Shown in pieces: positions 1 through 10,941 of a stretch of DNA of 64,000 nt; the stretch's first letter is position 1, and every line of letters starts with the position of its first letter. Origin of the DNA: Mytilus galloprovincialis. Taxonomy: Eukaryota > Mollusca > Bivalvia > Mytilida > Mytilidae. The stretch spans positions 45,752,602 through 45,816,601 of the forward strand of contig NC_134850.1 of assembly GCF_965363235.1 (NCBI RefSeq). The letters are read 5' to 3'. The notes beneath the pieces are model-generated. The model was given only the letters and a program-made list of their open reading frames with translations. It was not told the origin of the DNA and ran no database searches. Position numbers and translations under genes: made by a program.

Positions 1-119
1 AATACTACAATAATAACAAATATTGAACATAGCATGTGTGAAATACAACTATTATTCTTTAATACAATATTGTATATTTGGACAAATTAAAGATAAATAC
101 ATGTACATTGCTATCAATA

Positions 120-190
120 AAATTGAGAATGGAAATGGGGAATGTGTCAAAGAGACAACAACCCGAGCATAGTATAGTTGTTTTAGCAGG
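120..190. repeat. Fragment of common mussel dispersed repeat
   Basis: The stretch holding 'gagaatggaaatggggaatg' and 'gacaacaacccgag' matches segments at 27,938 and 44,003 in this window. It is a short fragment of a high-copy non-coding family. The family assignment rests on copies within the window and on my recollection of mussel genomes. Confidence 0.6.
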
Positions 191-731
191 AGGATAGACT
201 TTCACAGAAATACAGTTAATAAATCTACAGATATTCTCAAGTTCAACACAATTTCGGTTGAATAAACATGTTCGAATTTAAAAACATTTATTAATATTAG
301 AATGTGGTAACTATTTATTTCTTTCATCTTAAAAAATACATTACATGATATAATGGTATCCATCACCAATGTCAGGGGGACAGCTGAGACGCAAATGTGA
401 CACAATCTCTCAGAAATTGGTATGTTTTACCATCTTCCCATCTGAATTGGCAAGCGATTATTGAAAAGTTTTCAAATTAAAGAAAAAAAAACCATGTTTA
501 TACAATACATGATAATTATCATAATCACAATTACAACCACGTTTCAGTCATTACAACTGAAAGGACTCGCTGGGTCAGCTCCTCTTTACCCGCAATCTAC
601 GATGTTGGTTTACTGATATATCATGGATCAACGACTTACTACTATCGATAACAAAGCAACCAACGCTGTACAGTCTACATTTTTGACTTGTCTATGTAAA
701 GACCTCCGTCGCATACACTCCGAATTCTATT

Positions 732-1001
732 ATGGATGAGGGTGTGCCGACTGACGTCCAAGGGTCACTGGCTACCTACGACTTAGTCCTGATAATACTT
801 TCTGTCATCGTTAGTACTAATGTCCTAGACTCATCGACCAGTACTTCATCATCGTGGCCAGCTCACCAACCTACCCCTGAAAGCAATCTTTGTAAAGGCA
901 GTAAACACCAACTAAGAGCCAACATACCAAAAAGATCATACCAAAACCAAAATGGTGCCTGCCCTTTTCTACTGTTTCTGCATCACGATCTATTTGTTTA
1001 A
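732..1001 (+). other. Unassigned 89-codon open frame, possible exon or repeat remnant
   Basis: An open frame from ATG to TAA lies in a stretch (about 560-1,070) that is visibly richer in G+C than its surroundings. The translation has a hydrophobic stretch near residues 17-30 followed by a Ser/Thr-rich segment and no motif I know. A second short frame begins at 953 (MVPALFYCFC...) and resembles a signal-peptide start, but it encodes only about 36 residues. No splice context, second copy or family link is visible. It could be part of an exon, a relic of a mobile element, or chance. Confidence 0.2.
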
Positions 1002-1182
1002 ACGCTCACCTCGGGCACCAAACCGACCATACGATGGCTGTATAGCCGGACAAGGTTGTTAAACACTTATATCATCATAGAACATATAAAACTCTTTGGC
1101 GAATTATTCATTTCTGATAACCTATTTAGTGTACATTGCTTATTAAAAAAATCTTAATTTCGTTTGATTTATTTAATGTTTA

Positions 1183-1349
1183 GGAGATAACTGTATTGTA
1201 TTTTAAGCTCAGACGGCATCAATTGGGAATTTGATGGTCGCAAATTCAGTTTACTGGCGACGCGTTAGCGGAGACAGTAAACGGGCATTTGCGACCATCA
1301 AATCCCCAATTGATGCCGTCGGAGCTTAAAATACAATATTGTTATCTCC
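1183..1349. repeat. Palindromic hairpin element (167 bp)
   Basis: The two halves are near-perfect reverse complements. It starts GGAGATAACTGTATTGTATT and ends with the complementary AATACAATATTGTTATCTCC. Paired blocks GACGGCATCAATTGGG and TTTGATGGTCGCAAAT lie inside, with a short loop around GGCGACGCGTTAGCGGAGAC. This is the form of a foldback MITE. The block CATCAATTG / CAATTGATGCC recurs just downstream at about 1,437-1,460, so the element may extend beyond the hairpin. No coding capacity. Confidence 0.75.
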
Positions 1350-1859
1350 ATTCCAATGAAACTGACAGAAAACAACGTTAAAACATGTATTTAAAATATG
1401 TCATATGCCGTCTGCGCTTGCGCGTACGTCACATAACATCAATTGTCAATTGATGCCATGTAAGAAAGTGACGTTATCCAATCAAAATGAACGTTACAAA
1501 CGTTGTTGAATTAGAATTTTTGTTTTACGTCCAGTGGTAAGTATTTCATGCATGTTCTGGACGAAAACCGATTATTAATTCAATTGATTAATTCGTATGT
1601 TCTGAAAAAGGGGGGTCAACAAGGAAGATGGGCGGGAAATTTTGAATGCCACTGCAAAACGAATATATAGTTTCTATTGCAAACATGACACGGCTTCATT
1701 CACCTTCAATTGTTGTTTCTTTAAATGCATAGAGCGTGACTCTACTTTACCTGCTGATGCAGCATGGGAATGGGATATGTCTTATACTGATGTCAGGTAA
1801 TTATGACCTTGAGTTTTACCTTTAACCCAATATTATAGTAAGACAATGTCTGCTGCATT

Positions 1860-1976
1860 GGCGGATCCAGGGGGGTTCCGGGGGTTGGAACCCCCCTTTT
1901 TCTGGCCGATCAATTCATTTGAATGGAGACATATAGTTGGAACCCCCCCCCCCTTTTTGAAATGGCTGGATCCGCC
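1860..1976. repeat. GGATCC-type miniature element, copy 1
   Basis: A short element bounded by inverted GGCGGATCCAG and CTGGATCCGCC. Inside are C-rich runs preceded by TTGGAACCCCC and a central GATCAATTCATTTGAATGGA. Diverged copies lie at 2,583-2,700 and 57,199-57,334. It is non-coding, and I regard it as a non-autonomous DNA element common in invertebrates. Confidence 0.65.
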
Positions 1977-2582
1977 ACTGTGCTGTGTGTTCGGAGCATA
2001 ACTATTTTTACTGTAGTACAGTACTAGTGAAACTTTGTATACAGCTACACCGTACTGATCTTAATAAACCTTGACCTTCAATCCCTGTTATAGTGAAATA
2101 TTGTCTGATTTGTGTCGGTTATTAACTTTTGAACCGTAGCACTGACATGGGAAGAGTATCTTTAACGGGAAATGCACCTGATAGGCTTTTCAGTATAAAA
2201 CTGATAATCTCTCAAACTTTTTGAGATTTATTGATTTTGATAGCGTCTGACGGAAACCCACAGGCACTCGTCACAGAATTATTTTTCTATATACCTTTAT
2301 ATGAAAGTATACAGGGGAAAAGAATTCTGAGTGCTGAAAAACTATCGGAAATGCTCAATAATTTAACCACATAATTAAAAACGTAAATAAATACAAGTTT
2401 AATCATAAAGTAGATATATTTTGTCATATGAAATGACCAAAATAAGTGCGGTATATTTGATTTGAAGTGAATTGAGAATGTACATGTGATCGGCGCCATT
2501 CAGGTTGTGTTGCCCTGCTTGCTTTCTGTACCATTCTGCCAGTGGTGAAATGAATGCGCTTAGCTGTTACCTAGACATTCAG

Positions 2583-2700
2583 TGCCGGATTCCGGGGGCG
2601 GGTCCAGGGGTTGGAACCCCCCTTTTTGGACGATCAATGCATTTTAATTGGAACATTTGTTTGAATCCCCCTTTAAAAATGGCTATATCCGTCCTTGACA
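2583..2700. repeat. GGATCC-type miniature element, copy 2 (degenerate)
   Basis: It shares TTGGAACCCCCCTTTTTGG, then ACGATCAATGCATTT, then GGCTATATCCG with the copies at 1,860 and 57,199. The terminal inverted repeats have decayed (CCGGATTCC and ATATCCGTCC). Confidence 0.55.
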
Positions 2701-2989
2701 TTGACCCTTAATTATTGTATATAGTTATGCCTCTCTAAATACCGTTATTTATTTTCTTTGCAAATAACTTACACAGTTGAATGCTTGACGAACAAGTACT
2801 TTCAAAATAAAATTTGTGTTTTGTTTGACTTATGAGAATTCCATTAACGAACAGCGTGTTTATTTCTACCAAATTACCCGAACGAGTCAACACAGCATGT
2901 TAGTTTTGATATCTAAACTAGATTTAATCAGTCCCCACAAGATATGATATTGAAAAATTACAAGATCATAAAGTAAAAATGCATTCATC

Positions 2990-5512
2990 CTCCAATTGAA
3001 GAATAAGTTTCAAGCTCTGACAGATAATCCTGGCATGGTCCCAGCAGAAACAACAGAAGTCAACTCAAAATGGGATCAAATAAAAACAATATACGAAACA
3101 ACTAGCAAAGAATGTTTGGGTTTTAAACAGGGTAAAAAGATGAAGAAATGGATAACACCAGGTACATGGAAGGTTATAGAAGAAAGACGTCACATGAATA
3201 AGAAGATTCTAGACACATAATCTGAACGGTTACAAGACAGACACAAAGTAAGCCACAGAGTACTAGACAAAAATGTTAAGCGAATGGCTAGAGCAGACAA
3301 AAGAGCTTACAAGGAAGCAGCAAAAAAGGATGAACAGGGAAAAATCTACAAGATCACAAGAGAAATCTGTGGCAAAATTCGTAACAATAATGATGTCCAT
3401 ATAAAAGACAAAAATGGAAGGCTATTGACAACAGAAGACGAACAAAAAGCCAGAATGGCGGAACACTTTAAGAAAGTACTTAACTGGCCACCGCCATATG
3501 ACGAAGCGATAGTAATTGAGGCAGTTCAAGACTTAGAAATTAATATCAACATTCCAGACAGACAGGAAATAATAAAAGTAATAAAATCTTTAAAAAATGG
3601 AAAATCACCGGGTCATGACAATCTGAATGCAGAACTTTTCCAAGTCGACCCAGAACTCGCAGCTGAATTCTTTAATCATTATTTACATCAACATGGGAAG
3701 GAAAATCCGAATAATAATACCAGACGATTGGACCAAAGGCATAATAATAAAGCTAGCCAAGAAGGGAGCTCTAAGCGACTGCAACAATTGGCGAGGTATA
3801 ACCCTTCTGTCAATTCCAAGTAAAATCATGGCCAAAATTATTATCCAAAGAATAATAGATGCAGTTGATAAACAACTAAGAGAAGAGCAAGAAGGATTCC
3901 GTAAAGGTAGAGGGTGCATCGATCAAATTTTTGCTTTACGCAACATCATCGAACAATGTACAGAATGGCAAAGGCAGTTTTACATCAACTTTGTGGATTT
4001 CCAGAAGGCCTTTGACAGTATCAACAGAAAGACCTTGTGGCGAATACTAAGATCATATGGAATTCCAAAAGATATAATTGAACTTATCAAAAGTTTTTAC
4101 AACAATTTCACTTGCAGTGTAGGGCATAGCAACATCTGGTTTGAGGTGTAAATATTAGTCTTTGTTAAATTTGCACTTTTCAAAAAAATGTGCAGAATTT
4201 ATCTTTGTTTCAAATAAAGAAATACTTGGCATGAGTAAAGTTTTATCCTGTCCAGTACTATAGAAAAAAATTCACATAACATTTCATTGCATATAAGAAA
4301 ATAACCATCATTGGAAGTTAACCAATCAAATGTCTCCCCATATTTATCTGTGTACAAGGTTGAGTCACCATGTAACCTCAAGATTACAAAATTTTCTATA
4401 GAAATCCCAAATAAAAAATAATGGTGTTTTGAAATACCCAAGACATATGTTTATGACACAGAAATGTTTTTATAGCAATGAAATTTAGGATTAATTACCT
4501 ACAACTGTCAAATTCAAGGGAATATTTTTTTTGACCTACTTTGACGTACCATGATTTGGTGGTATTACACCTTGAGGTGAAAACAGGAGTTAGGCAAGGA
4601 TGTGTGATGTCTGTTTTTCTTTTCAATGTTGTCATTGACTGGGTGATGAGAAAAACAACAGAAGATGCTCTAAGAGGAATAAGATGGAACCTTTCAACAA
4701 CATTAGAAGATCTTGATTTTGCTGATGATCTTGGTCTTTTATCTCATACCCACCACCATTTACAAGAGAAGACAAACCGCCTTGATACTTTTGCCATCCA
4801 AGTTGGACTTAAAACCAGCCAAACAAAAACAGAAGTCATGACCCTTAACATCAATAATCTAGCTCCTATCCTAGTAGATGGAAAAGATCTTCCCATCACA
4901 GAAACATTTACATACCTAGGAAGTACAATAAGAAACGATGGAGGTGCAGGAAATGACATTATGAACAGATTAAACAAAGCCAGAAATATTTTCAGATCAT
5001 TAAACAATGTATGGAAATCATCACAGTACAGTAAGAAAACCAAACTTAAACTGTACAGGAGTTGTGTTTATCTACTCTGTTAAACGGATCTGAATGCTGG
5101 AGGATGACAGAATTAGATCTAAACAAACTGTCAATTTTCCATACCAAAAGCTTAAGAAAAATCCTACATATTTTTTGGCAAAACAAAATATCTAATGAAG
5201 ACCTTTTAAGACAGTGTCATCAAGATAGCATGGGTACAATATTAATGAGAAAGCGTTGGAAATGAATTGGGCATGTCTTCAGAAGAGATAGAAATTCCAT
5301 CACTAAAACAGCTCTACATTGGACTCCAGAAGGAAGCGTAAGCGAGGTAGACCAAAGAACACATGGAGACGTACTGTAGAAGGAGAACTGAAGACCCTGA
5401 ATAATACACGGAGAACAGTAGAAAAGATGGCCAAAGACAGACAGAAATGGGGAACTTTTGTTGCTGCCCTACATGCCTATGGCATAACGGGCAGTACGTA
5501 AGTAAGTAAGTT
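2990..5512 (+). pseudogene. RTE-like non-LTR retrotransposon, 5'-truncated and decayed
   Basis: Frames at 2,996-3,220, 3,284-3,730, 3,700-4,144, 4,576-5,085 and 5,080-5,500 read in order as one ORF2 broken by several frameshifts and stops. Recognisable reverse transcriptase blocks are KNGKSPGHDNLNAEL, ALSDCNNWRGITLLS, EEQEGFRKGRGCIDQI, NFVDFQKAFDSINR (motif A), KTGVRQGCVMS (motif B), DLDFADDLGLL (motif C, FADD form), TFTYLGSTI, then NGSECWRMTE and KRGRPKNTWRRTVEGE near the C-terminus. The endonuclease is missing. The copy ends in short GTAA repeats, as in RTE-type tails. It is related to, but clearly diverged from, the - strand copy at 35.2-37.9 kb. Between motif A and motif B it is split by a 427-bp insertion (4,145-4,571). 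It is not functional. Confidence 0.85.
4145..4571. mobile_element. 427-bp miniature inverted-repeat element inserted in the LINE
   Basis: Removing this segment rejoins the LINE protein across NIWFEV / KTGVRQGC. The insert starts GGTGTAA and ends TTACACC, and TTGA lies on each side (4,141-4,144 and 4,572-4,575), consistent with a 4-bp target duplication. It has no coding capacity. Its two halves match parts of the longer segment at about 53,519-54,625 in reverse orientation (shared CATGATTTGGTGGTATTACA and GCAGAATTTATCTTTGTTT). It is therefore probably an internally deleted derivative of that element. Confidence 0.75.
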
Positions 5513-6224
5513 TGGAACCGGACTCCTAAATTTTGATGATTTGCTTAAAGTATTTTATTCTTGGGATAAATTTAGGAAAGTTCTTTAAAATTGTTTTTAA
5601 ATATCTTTCAGTTGAGTTAATTATCGTATTATTTTTATTTCTAGCTTATCTTTTAAAGTAAGGATTATTGAAATTGTTCATTGAAGTTCATGTTTACTGT
5701 TAATGTTTTTCTTTTTCTAATAAATAGAACTAAATAGGAAAACATTAGGCAATTAAGGGATAAATTCCTAAGGGTACTATTATATTGACCAGCTCATATC
5801 ATGTCATACTGACTTAGTAATTTACAAACGACTCATAAAATTTGAGTAAAAACTTTTGGGTCGAAGCATTTCAAGCCCCCTCACCGCTACATTTCCGCAG
5901 GTAAGGAATCGACCAAGTTGTGACGAATGGAAAATGTGCACAGGAGTAGAAATTCGTTCATTCGTCCACATATTTATTCTAATAGACATTGAGTAAGGGA
6001 TATAGTATACATGTATGTCTTTAAATTAGGAACATATTTTGAATAGTCTGTTATATTAATGTTTTTTTAATAAAGAGAGACGAAAGATACCAAAGGGTTA
6101 TTCAACCTCATAAGTCGAAAACTAACTGATAAAGCCATAAGGAAAAAGAAATACAACAGTAAGGCAAATTACACTTCATTCATAAATATGTCATGTGAAA
6201 CTGAGTAAACTAATCTATCTTTAA
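5513..6224. other. AT-rich non-coding stretch
   Basis: No open frame, RNA gene or clear repeat boundary is visible. It includes a weak match to mussel repeats near 6,075-6,160 ('gatacc', 'aaagggttattcaa', 'aactataggtc'-like words). Confidence 0.5.
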
Positions 6225-7095
6225 TATCAGTAGTTTTTATACTTCAGACTGAGTCGTGTAATAAAATCTTTTGACTGCATCAACCAAAACTTACCACATT
6301 TGCTTTTTATTATGTAAATCTATATAGCTGCACAGCAATTCAGTTATAATTTTAGTTCGAGAGGGACTGTAGTATATAAATAACTGCAATATTGGAAATC
6401 AATGACCACCAATTTTTTTTTCGCATTAATTTGAGTGTGCCAGCATTTCCTATTTTTATTCAAAATATCGCATCAGAAACAAATATCAGTAGTTTTCATA
6501 CCTCAGACTGACTCATGTTACAAAATTATTTGTCTGTATCAATCAAAACTGACCATATTTGACAGCATCAACCAAAACTGACCATATTTGACCACATCAA
6601 CCAAAACTGACCATGTTTGCTCTTTTTTATACAACTCTTATAGTCGCATAGTAAATCTGTAATATTTTTATGTAAGGATGGAGTGTATAATCATTATAAT
6701 ACAAATGATCTATATTATAGGGTTATTGCATGAATATTGGGGAATATTGTTCCGAGTAGAATTTTATATTGCACGTGCTTATATTTTTATATCAGGATGG
6801 ATTGTTCAATATAAACATGATAAAGGAAAGCAACATTGCAAAACAAAATTCTGCTCGCATCAGTTTAAAGTGCCAGCATGTCCTCTTTTTAATCAAAATT
6901 TTGAATCGTAAACTAATTTCAGTAGTTTTGATATCTCAGACTGACTCATGGATATAACAAAATTATTTGTCCGCATCAACCAAAACCATGAAAATTTGAC
7001 CGCATCAACCAAAACTGACCATATGTGACAGCATCAACCAAAACTGACCATATTTACACTTTATAATGTAAATCTTAAGATATATATATATATCT
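6225..7095. repeat. Tandem repeat with internal short satellite
   Basis: A unit beginning ATCAGTAGTTTTxATACxTCAGACTGA occurs at about 6,225, 6,484 and 6,917. Within it the words 'gcatcaaccaaaactgacca' and 'tatttgac' are themselves repeated several times at 6,536-6,615 and 6,975-7,050. The copy-to-copy distance changes (about 259 and 433 bp) as the internal short repeat expands. The tandem block resumes at 9,488 ('gccgcatagtaaatc', compare 'gtcgcatagtaaatc' at 6,650), so the Penelope-like element between them is an insertion. Confidence 0.7.
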
Positions 7096-7180
7096 AAAAA
7101 TAGCAACAATCAACATTCAATCTATTTAAGCGTGGATCAGTTTGTGAAAATAAACTGATACAGTTACTGAATTAAAATTA

Positions 7181-8654
7181 TATAAATGTCTAAGAATATA
7201 ACTTAAACACACTAATTAATACATTAAAAAGTTCTATTAGATGTTAAATAGAAATACGCAATATTTCGCTAAACAAATTAGCTTCATCAGGCGTGTGCAT
7301 CTCTCAAGGTGAAATCGGATGCATGACAAAAAATATTTTTGTAGCTAAATCTATACAAGAGTTGAGGAAAAGTGTAACATATTGATTGATGTTGCATAAA
7401 ATATGTTTGTAGCTACAACTACATGAACTTGGAATAAAAGTTTAACACATTTATAGATGTTCGATTAATTGTATGATTTTCTATAAATTAATTTGTATGA
7501 TTTCAAGATAATTATGGTATTGATTTGTTTTTAAATCTTTTTTCGTCTCTCTCATTGAGTCCATCAGGTTCAAGAGTTCGTAACTGGTGCATCCAAAATC
7601 TCTCTCTTTTTTGTCTTCCTTGTGTATCCCAATTTTGATTTTTCTCAATAATTTGAAATGTGACGTTTTCAAAATCATGTCCTGCTCTTAAAAGGTGTCT
7701 TGTAATTGGGCAGTTCCTTTCTTTTGTATAAAATGACCGATGGTTATTTAGTCGGATGTTAAATGGTGTTTCTGTTTCACCAACATATTGTATTTTGCAA
7801 GTTCCACACGTTAGAACATAAATGCAATTTTGCGTTTTGCAATTTGATGTTATGAATATGTTGTATTTTTTCTTTGTGACTGTGCTGACGAATTGGGTTT
7901 CGATAGTGGCGACTCTGCAGCACTTACAATTGCCCCTTCCGCATGGTGTATAACCTCCGATTGTTGATATCTCCTGTTTAGATACTTTGGATGTTACTAG
8001 AATATCTTTGAGGTTTTTGGGTCTGCGGTAAACCATAACGGGAGGTGATGGAAAAATCTGTTTTAAGGAAGGATCATTTTCAATAAGACGCCAGTGTTTG
8101 TGGACAATTGATGAAAGATTTGTCAGGTCAGGATGAAAGCTAACAACAAACGGGATTTTATTTGTCTGGGCCGTCTTTTCTTTGTATTCAAGTAGGTTTG
8201 TTCGGTCTTTTTCTTTTGCTTTACCGAAAGCTTCTGAAATATTTTTGTTCTTATAACCTCTTGATTTAAGTTGCTGTCTGAGTTGCCCCAAACGATGGTT
8301 TAATTTTGATTCCGATGAACAAATCCGTTTTAACCTGACGGCTTGGCTGTACGGAATGCTCCGGGAGCAGTGTTTCGGGTGGCAACTCTTTGGAGAGAGA
8401 AATTGGTGTTTATCAGTTTTTTTGGTGTGAAGGTCGGTTGTCATGACTCCGTTTTCTAAAGTTATGGTGGTGTCGAGAAACGCAATTTTCTCATTTGAAA
8501 CTTCAGATGTGAACTTTATCGATTGATGAAAGTTGTTACAGAAATCGAGAAATTCTTGCAGACGTTCTGCAGTTTCGTTCCATTTGATGTCGATGTCATC
8601 AATATAACGGAGCCAAGACAAGGGTTTGTATGGTACATTCAAAAGGATGCGTTC
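7181..8654 (-). mobile_element. Penelope-like retroelement (canonical order), 5'-truncated body
   Basis: On the - strand an open frame ending at 7,512 encodes the C-terminal part of a Penelope-like protein. In order it has the catalytic reverse transcriptase block LRYIDDIDIKW, the downstream KIAFLDTTITLENG block, a linker, a Cys cluster (CGRGNCKCC), then a GIY-YIG endonuclease with YVLTC...IQYVGETETPF, an Arg in NIRLNNHR and a Glu in RERFWMHQLRT. EN therefore follows RT, the standard Penelope order. The reverse transcriptase is cut off at 8,654, where sequence switches into the inverted copy. The 21 bases before it that extend the open frame to 8,675 belong to that copy, so the first residues of the frame are chimeric. 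No stop interrupts this part, suggesting a young copy. Confidence 0.88.
7255..7298 (-). ncRNA. Hammerhead-ribozyme-like motif in the PLE end (- strand arm)
   Basis: This is the exact reverse complement of the motif at 9,273-9,313; see that entry for the structure. Both PLE arms therefore carry the motif, pointing outward. Confidence 0.5.
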
Positions 8655-9380
8655 TTCGCCACTATCGAAACCCAATTCGTCAGCACAGTCACAAAGAAAA
8701 AATACAACATATTCATAACATCAAATTGCAAAACGCAAAATTGCATTTATGTTCTAACGTGTGGAACTTGCAAAATACAATATGTTGGTGAAACAGAAAC
8801 ACCATTTAACATCCGACTAAATAACCATCGGTCATTTTATACAAAAGAAAGGAACTGCCCAATTACAAGACACCTTTTAAGAGCAGGACATGATTTTGAA
8901 AACGTCACATTTCAAATTATTGAGAAAAATCAAAATTGGGATACACAAGGAAGACAAAAAAGAGAGAGATTTTGGATGCACCAGTTACGAACTCTTGAAC
9001 CTGATGGACTCAATGAGAGAGACGAAAAAAGATTTAAAAACAAATCAATACCATAATTATCTTGAAATCATACAAATTAATTTATAGAAAATCATACAAT
9101 TAATCGAACATCTATAAATGTGTTAAACTTTTATTCCAAGTTCATGTAGTTGTAGCTACAAACATATTTTATGCAACATCAATCAATATGTTACACTTTT
9201 CCTCAACTCTTGTATAGATTTAGCTACAAAAATATTTTTTGTCATGCATCCGATTTCACCTTGAGAGATGCACACGCCTGATGAAGCTAATTTGTTTAGC
9301 GAAATATTGCGTATTTCTATTTAACATCTAATAGAACTTTTTAATGTATTAATTAGTGTGTTTAAGTTATATTCTTAGAC

Positions 9381-9386
<6 letters not shown>
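8655..9386 (+). mobile_element. Inverted 732-bp copy of the Penelope-like element 3' end
   Basis: This arm is the reverse complement of 7,181-7,912. Paired positions always sum to 16,567, so there are no indels between the arms, and the encoded GIY-YIG peptides (ending at 9,056 here and 7,512 opposite) are identical. It begins inside the Cys-cluster to GIY-YIG junction and carries the complete EN domain and 3' non-coding end. Partial head-to-head copies are a known habit of Penelope-like elements. A palindromic assembly error is the alternative. Confidence 0.85.
9273..9313 (+). ncRNA. Hammerhead-ribozyme-like motif in the PLE end (+ strand arm)
   Basis: Read 5'->3': ACGC, CTGATGA, a stem GCTAA/TTAGC with loop TTTGT, GAAA, TATT, GCGT. 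CTGATGA and GAAA are the invariant core of a hammerhead. ACGC/GCGT can form stem I. Stem III would be the self-complementary ATAT, too short to fold alone but able to pair between two molecules, as reported for hammerheads of Penelope-like elements. Odd points are an extra A before stem II and U rather than C at the cleavage position. Position in the 3' non-coding end of a PLE fits the known association. Confidence 0.55.
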
Positions 9387-9448
<62 letters not shown>

Positions 9449-9474
9449 GTCTAAGAATATAACTTAAACACACA
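9358..9474. repeat. AT microsatellite inside a perfect 28-bp palindrome
   Basis: About 31 AT dinucleotides (9,383-9,445) are flanked on the left by the PLE terminus (TTAAGTTATATTCTTAGACA) and on the right by its exact reverse complement. A third fragment of the PLE terminus therefore follows the array. The whole is a self-complementary, cruciform-prone sequence. Confidence 0.8.
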
Positions 9475-9479
9475 TATAT

Positions 9480-10400
9480 ATATATATAGCCGCATAGTAA
9501 ATCACTTATACATTTAGTTACATATATACGGATCGTATGATAAAAATGACATCAACCTGTGCGATATCCAGTAAAGGCAGACAAATAGCGATAAGGTGTA
9601 CTTATACCATATCTAAAAATTTAGCGCACCCTTATTTTCTCTCTGTATCCATAATAATGAACCGTCACTAAAGTGACTTTTTACGTCAGTTAGTTTGTGA
9701 TGTTTTTTTTTAAACAAAACTATTTTATGGCATCATCCAACACTCACATGACTGATTCATATACTTTATTTTAAAATAAAAAGTACATGTATGGGAAGTT
9801 CTCTTCTTGGAATGGTATACTGTTAATATAATTTGAAGACAAATGGAAGATTAGAAGGCAAAGAAAAATGCATGATTTTGTTTGTAGCCGAACGTCCAGT
9901 GGCAAATGCTTCATTCATGTTCAGATGAGTATATTTTTTTGAGTTTCAGACTCCCAGATATCATTTATAACCGTTATGGATAAGTCTGGCTAAATTGACG
10001 AGATGGTGCAAATGTATATAGTCTTTTTACGTTATAATACAACACTTTTATCATTAATATCCCATAATTTATCCACTGTACAATTTTCGTATGAACATTT
10101 GTCAAAACAGAATCTTAAATGAATGTAAATCCAAGGCAAACAAGGTAAATTACGATTAAAATTCCATGAATTAAATGCAGAGATATATTAAGGTTTATGT
10201 ACCCTTCTGTAGCCATTTTTGTACGAATTTTTCAAACCTCAATTGTATCAAAACTAAAGATATAATAAATAATAGAGATAGGCCATTTAGTACATGTTCC
10301 AATGGGAAACTTGATGCAAAGCATTATTTTTTACTGTTTCATTGCATTTGATAGAAAAAGAGGACTTTGTGGCAAATAAATCAAGATTTTTATAGAAAAC
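9480..10400. other. Non-coding stretch between repeats
   Basis: After the resumed tandem-repeat unit (to about 9,530) no gene, hairpin or clear repeat is visible. It is AT-rich with no open frame of note. Confidence 0.4.
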
Positions 10401-10806
10401 CTCACCGCGATATAAAATAAATTTAGATCGTGGTGAGGTCGCGGTATGAGCGGCATGAAAATGTTAAATTTTCGTTGCTTTCACGATGCTACTACATCCT
10501 AATTACGCTTCTACAACGATCCCGCTACGATTAAACCACGTTCTCACCGCGCTTATTCTGCGACCTCACTACGCTTATAAAGATCTTTCTACGCTCTTCA
10601 CGTTCTCACTACGACCATGCCACGAGTTATCCGATTGCAACACGATCTTACTGCGATTATAGCACGTTCTTACCACGATTATACCACGTTCATACCGCGA
10701 TCTTACTACGTTCTCAGCAATACCGTCAATATCGTGTTTCATATCAATATAGTTCCATTCCTTCTGTTTCTGATTAAAACGGAGATTTCTCGGAAACAAT
10801 ACAGTC

Positions 10807-10941
10807 ATGCCACCAAAATCTAATAGAACACGTGGGCGTGGTGGTAGGGTTGATGTAGAGGCACAGGGAACAAGGTATGAACGCCATACTAAACCCCAAA
10901 TAGTACACAAGAAACTAAAATTGAAAATAGTACGAGACTAA
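10807..10941 (+). pseudogene. Short conserved reading-frame start inside the foldback element
   Basis: The frame begins MPPKSNRTRGRGGR and runs about 44 codons into repeat sequence. In copy B (from about 20,664) the same start reads MPPKSTRTRGHGGR and meets a TGA soon after. The basic, Gly/Arg-rich start is preserved in both copies and could be the remnant of a captured or ancestral protein N-terminus. I cannot assign a family. Confidence 0.3.

Noticed and set aside
7181..9386. LTR retrotransposon or CRISPR-like inverted array
   Set aside because: The repeats are inverted, not direct. The proteins are Penelope-type RT and GIY-YIG. No gag, integrase or spacers are present.
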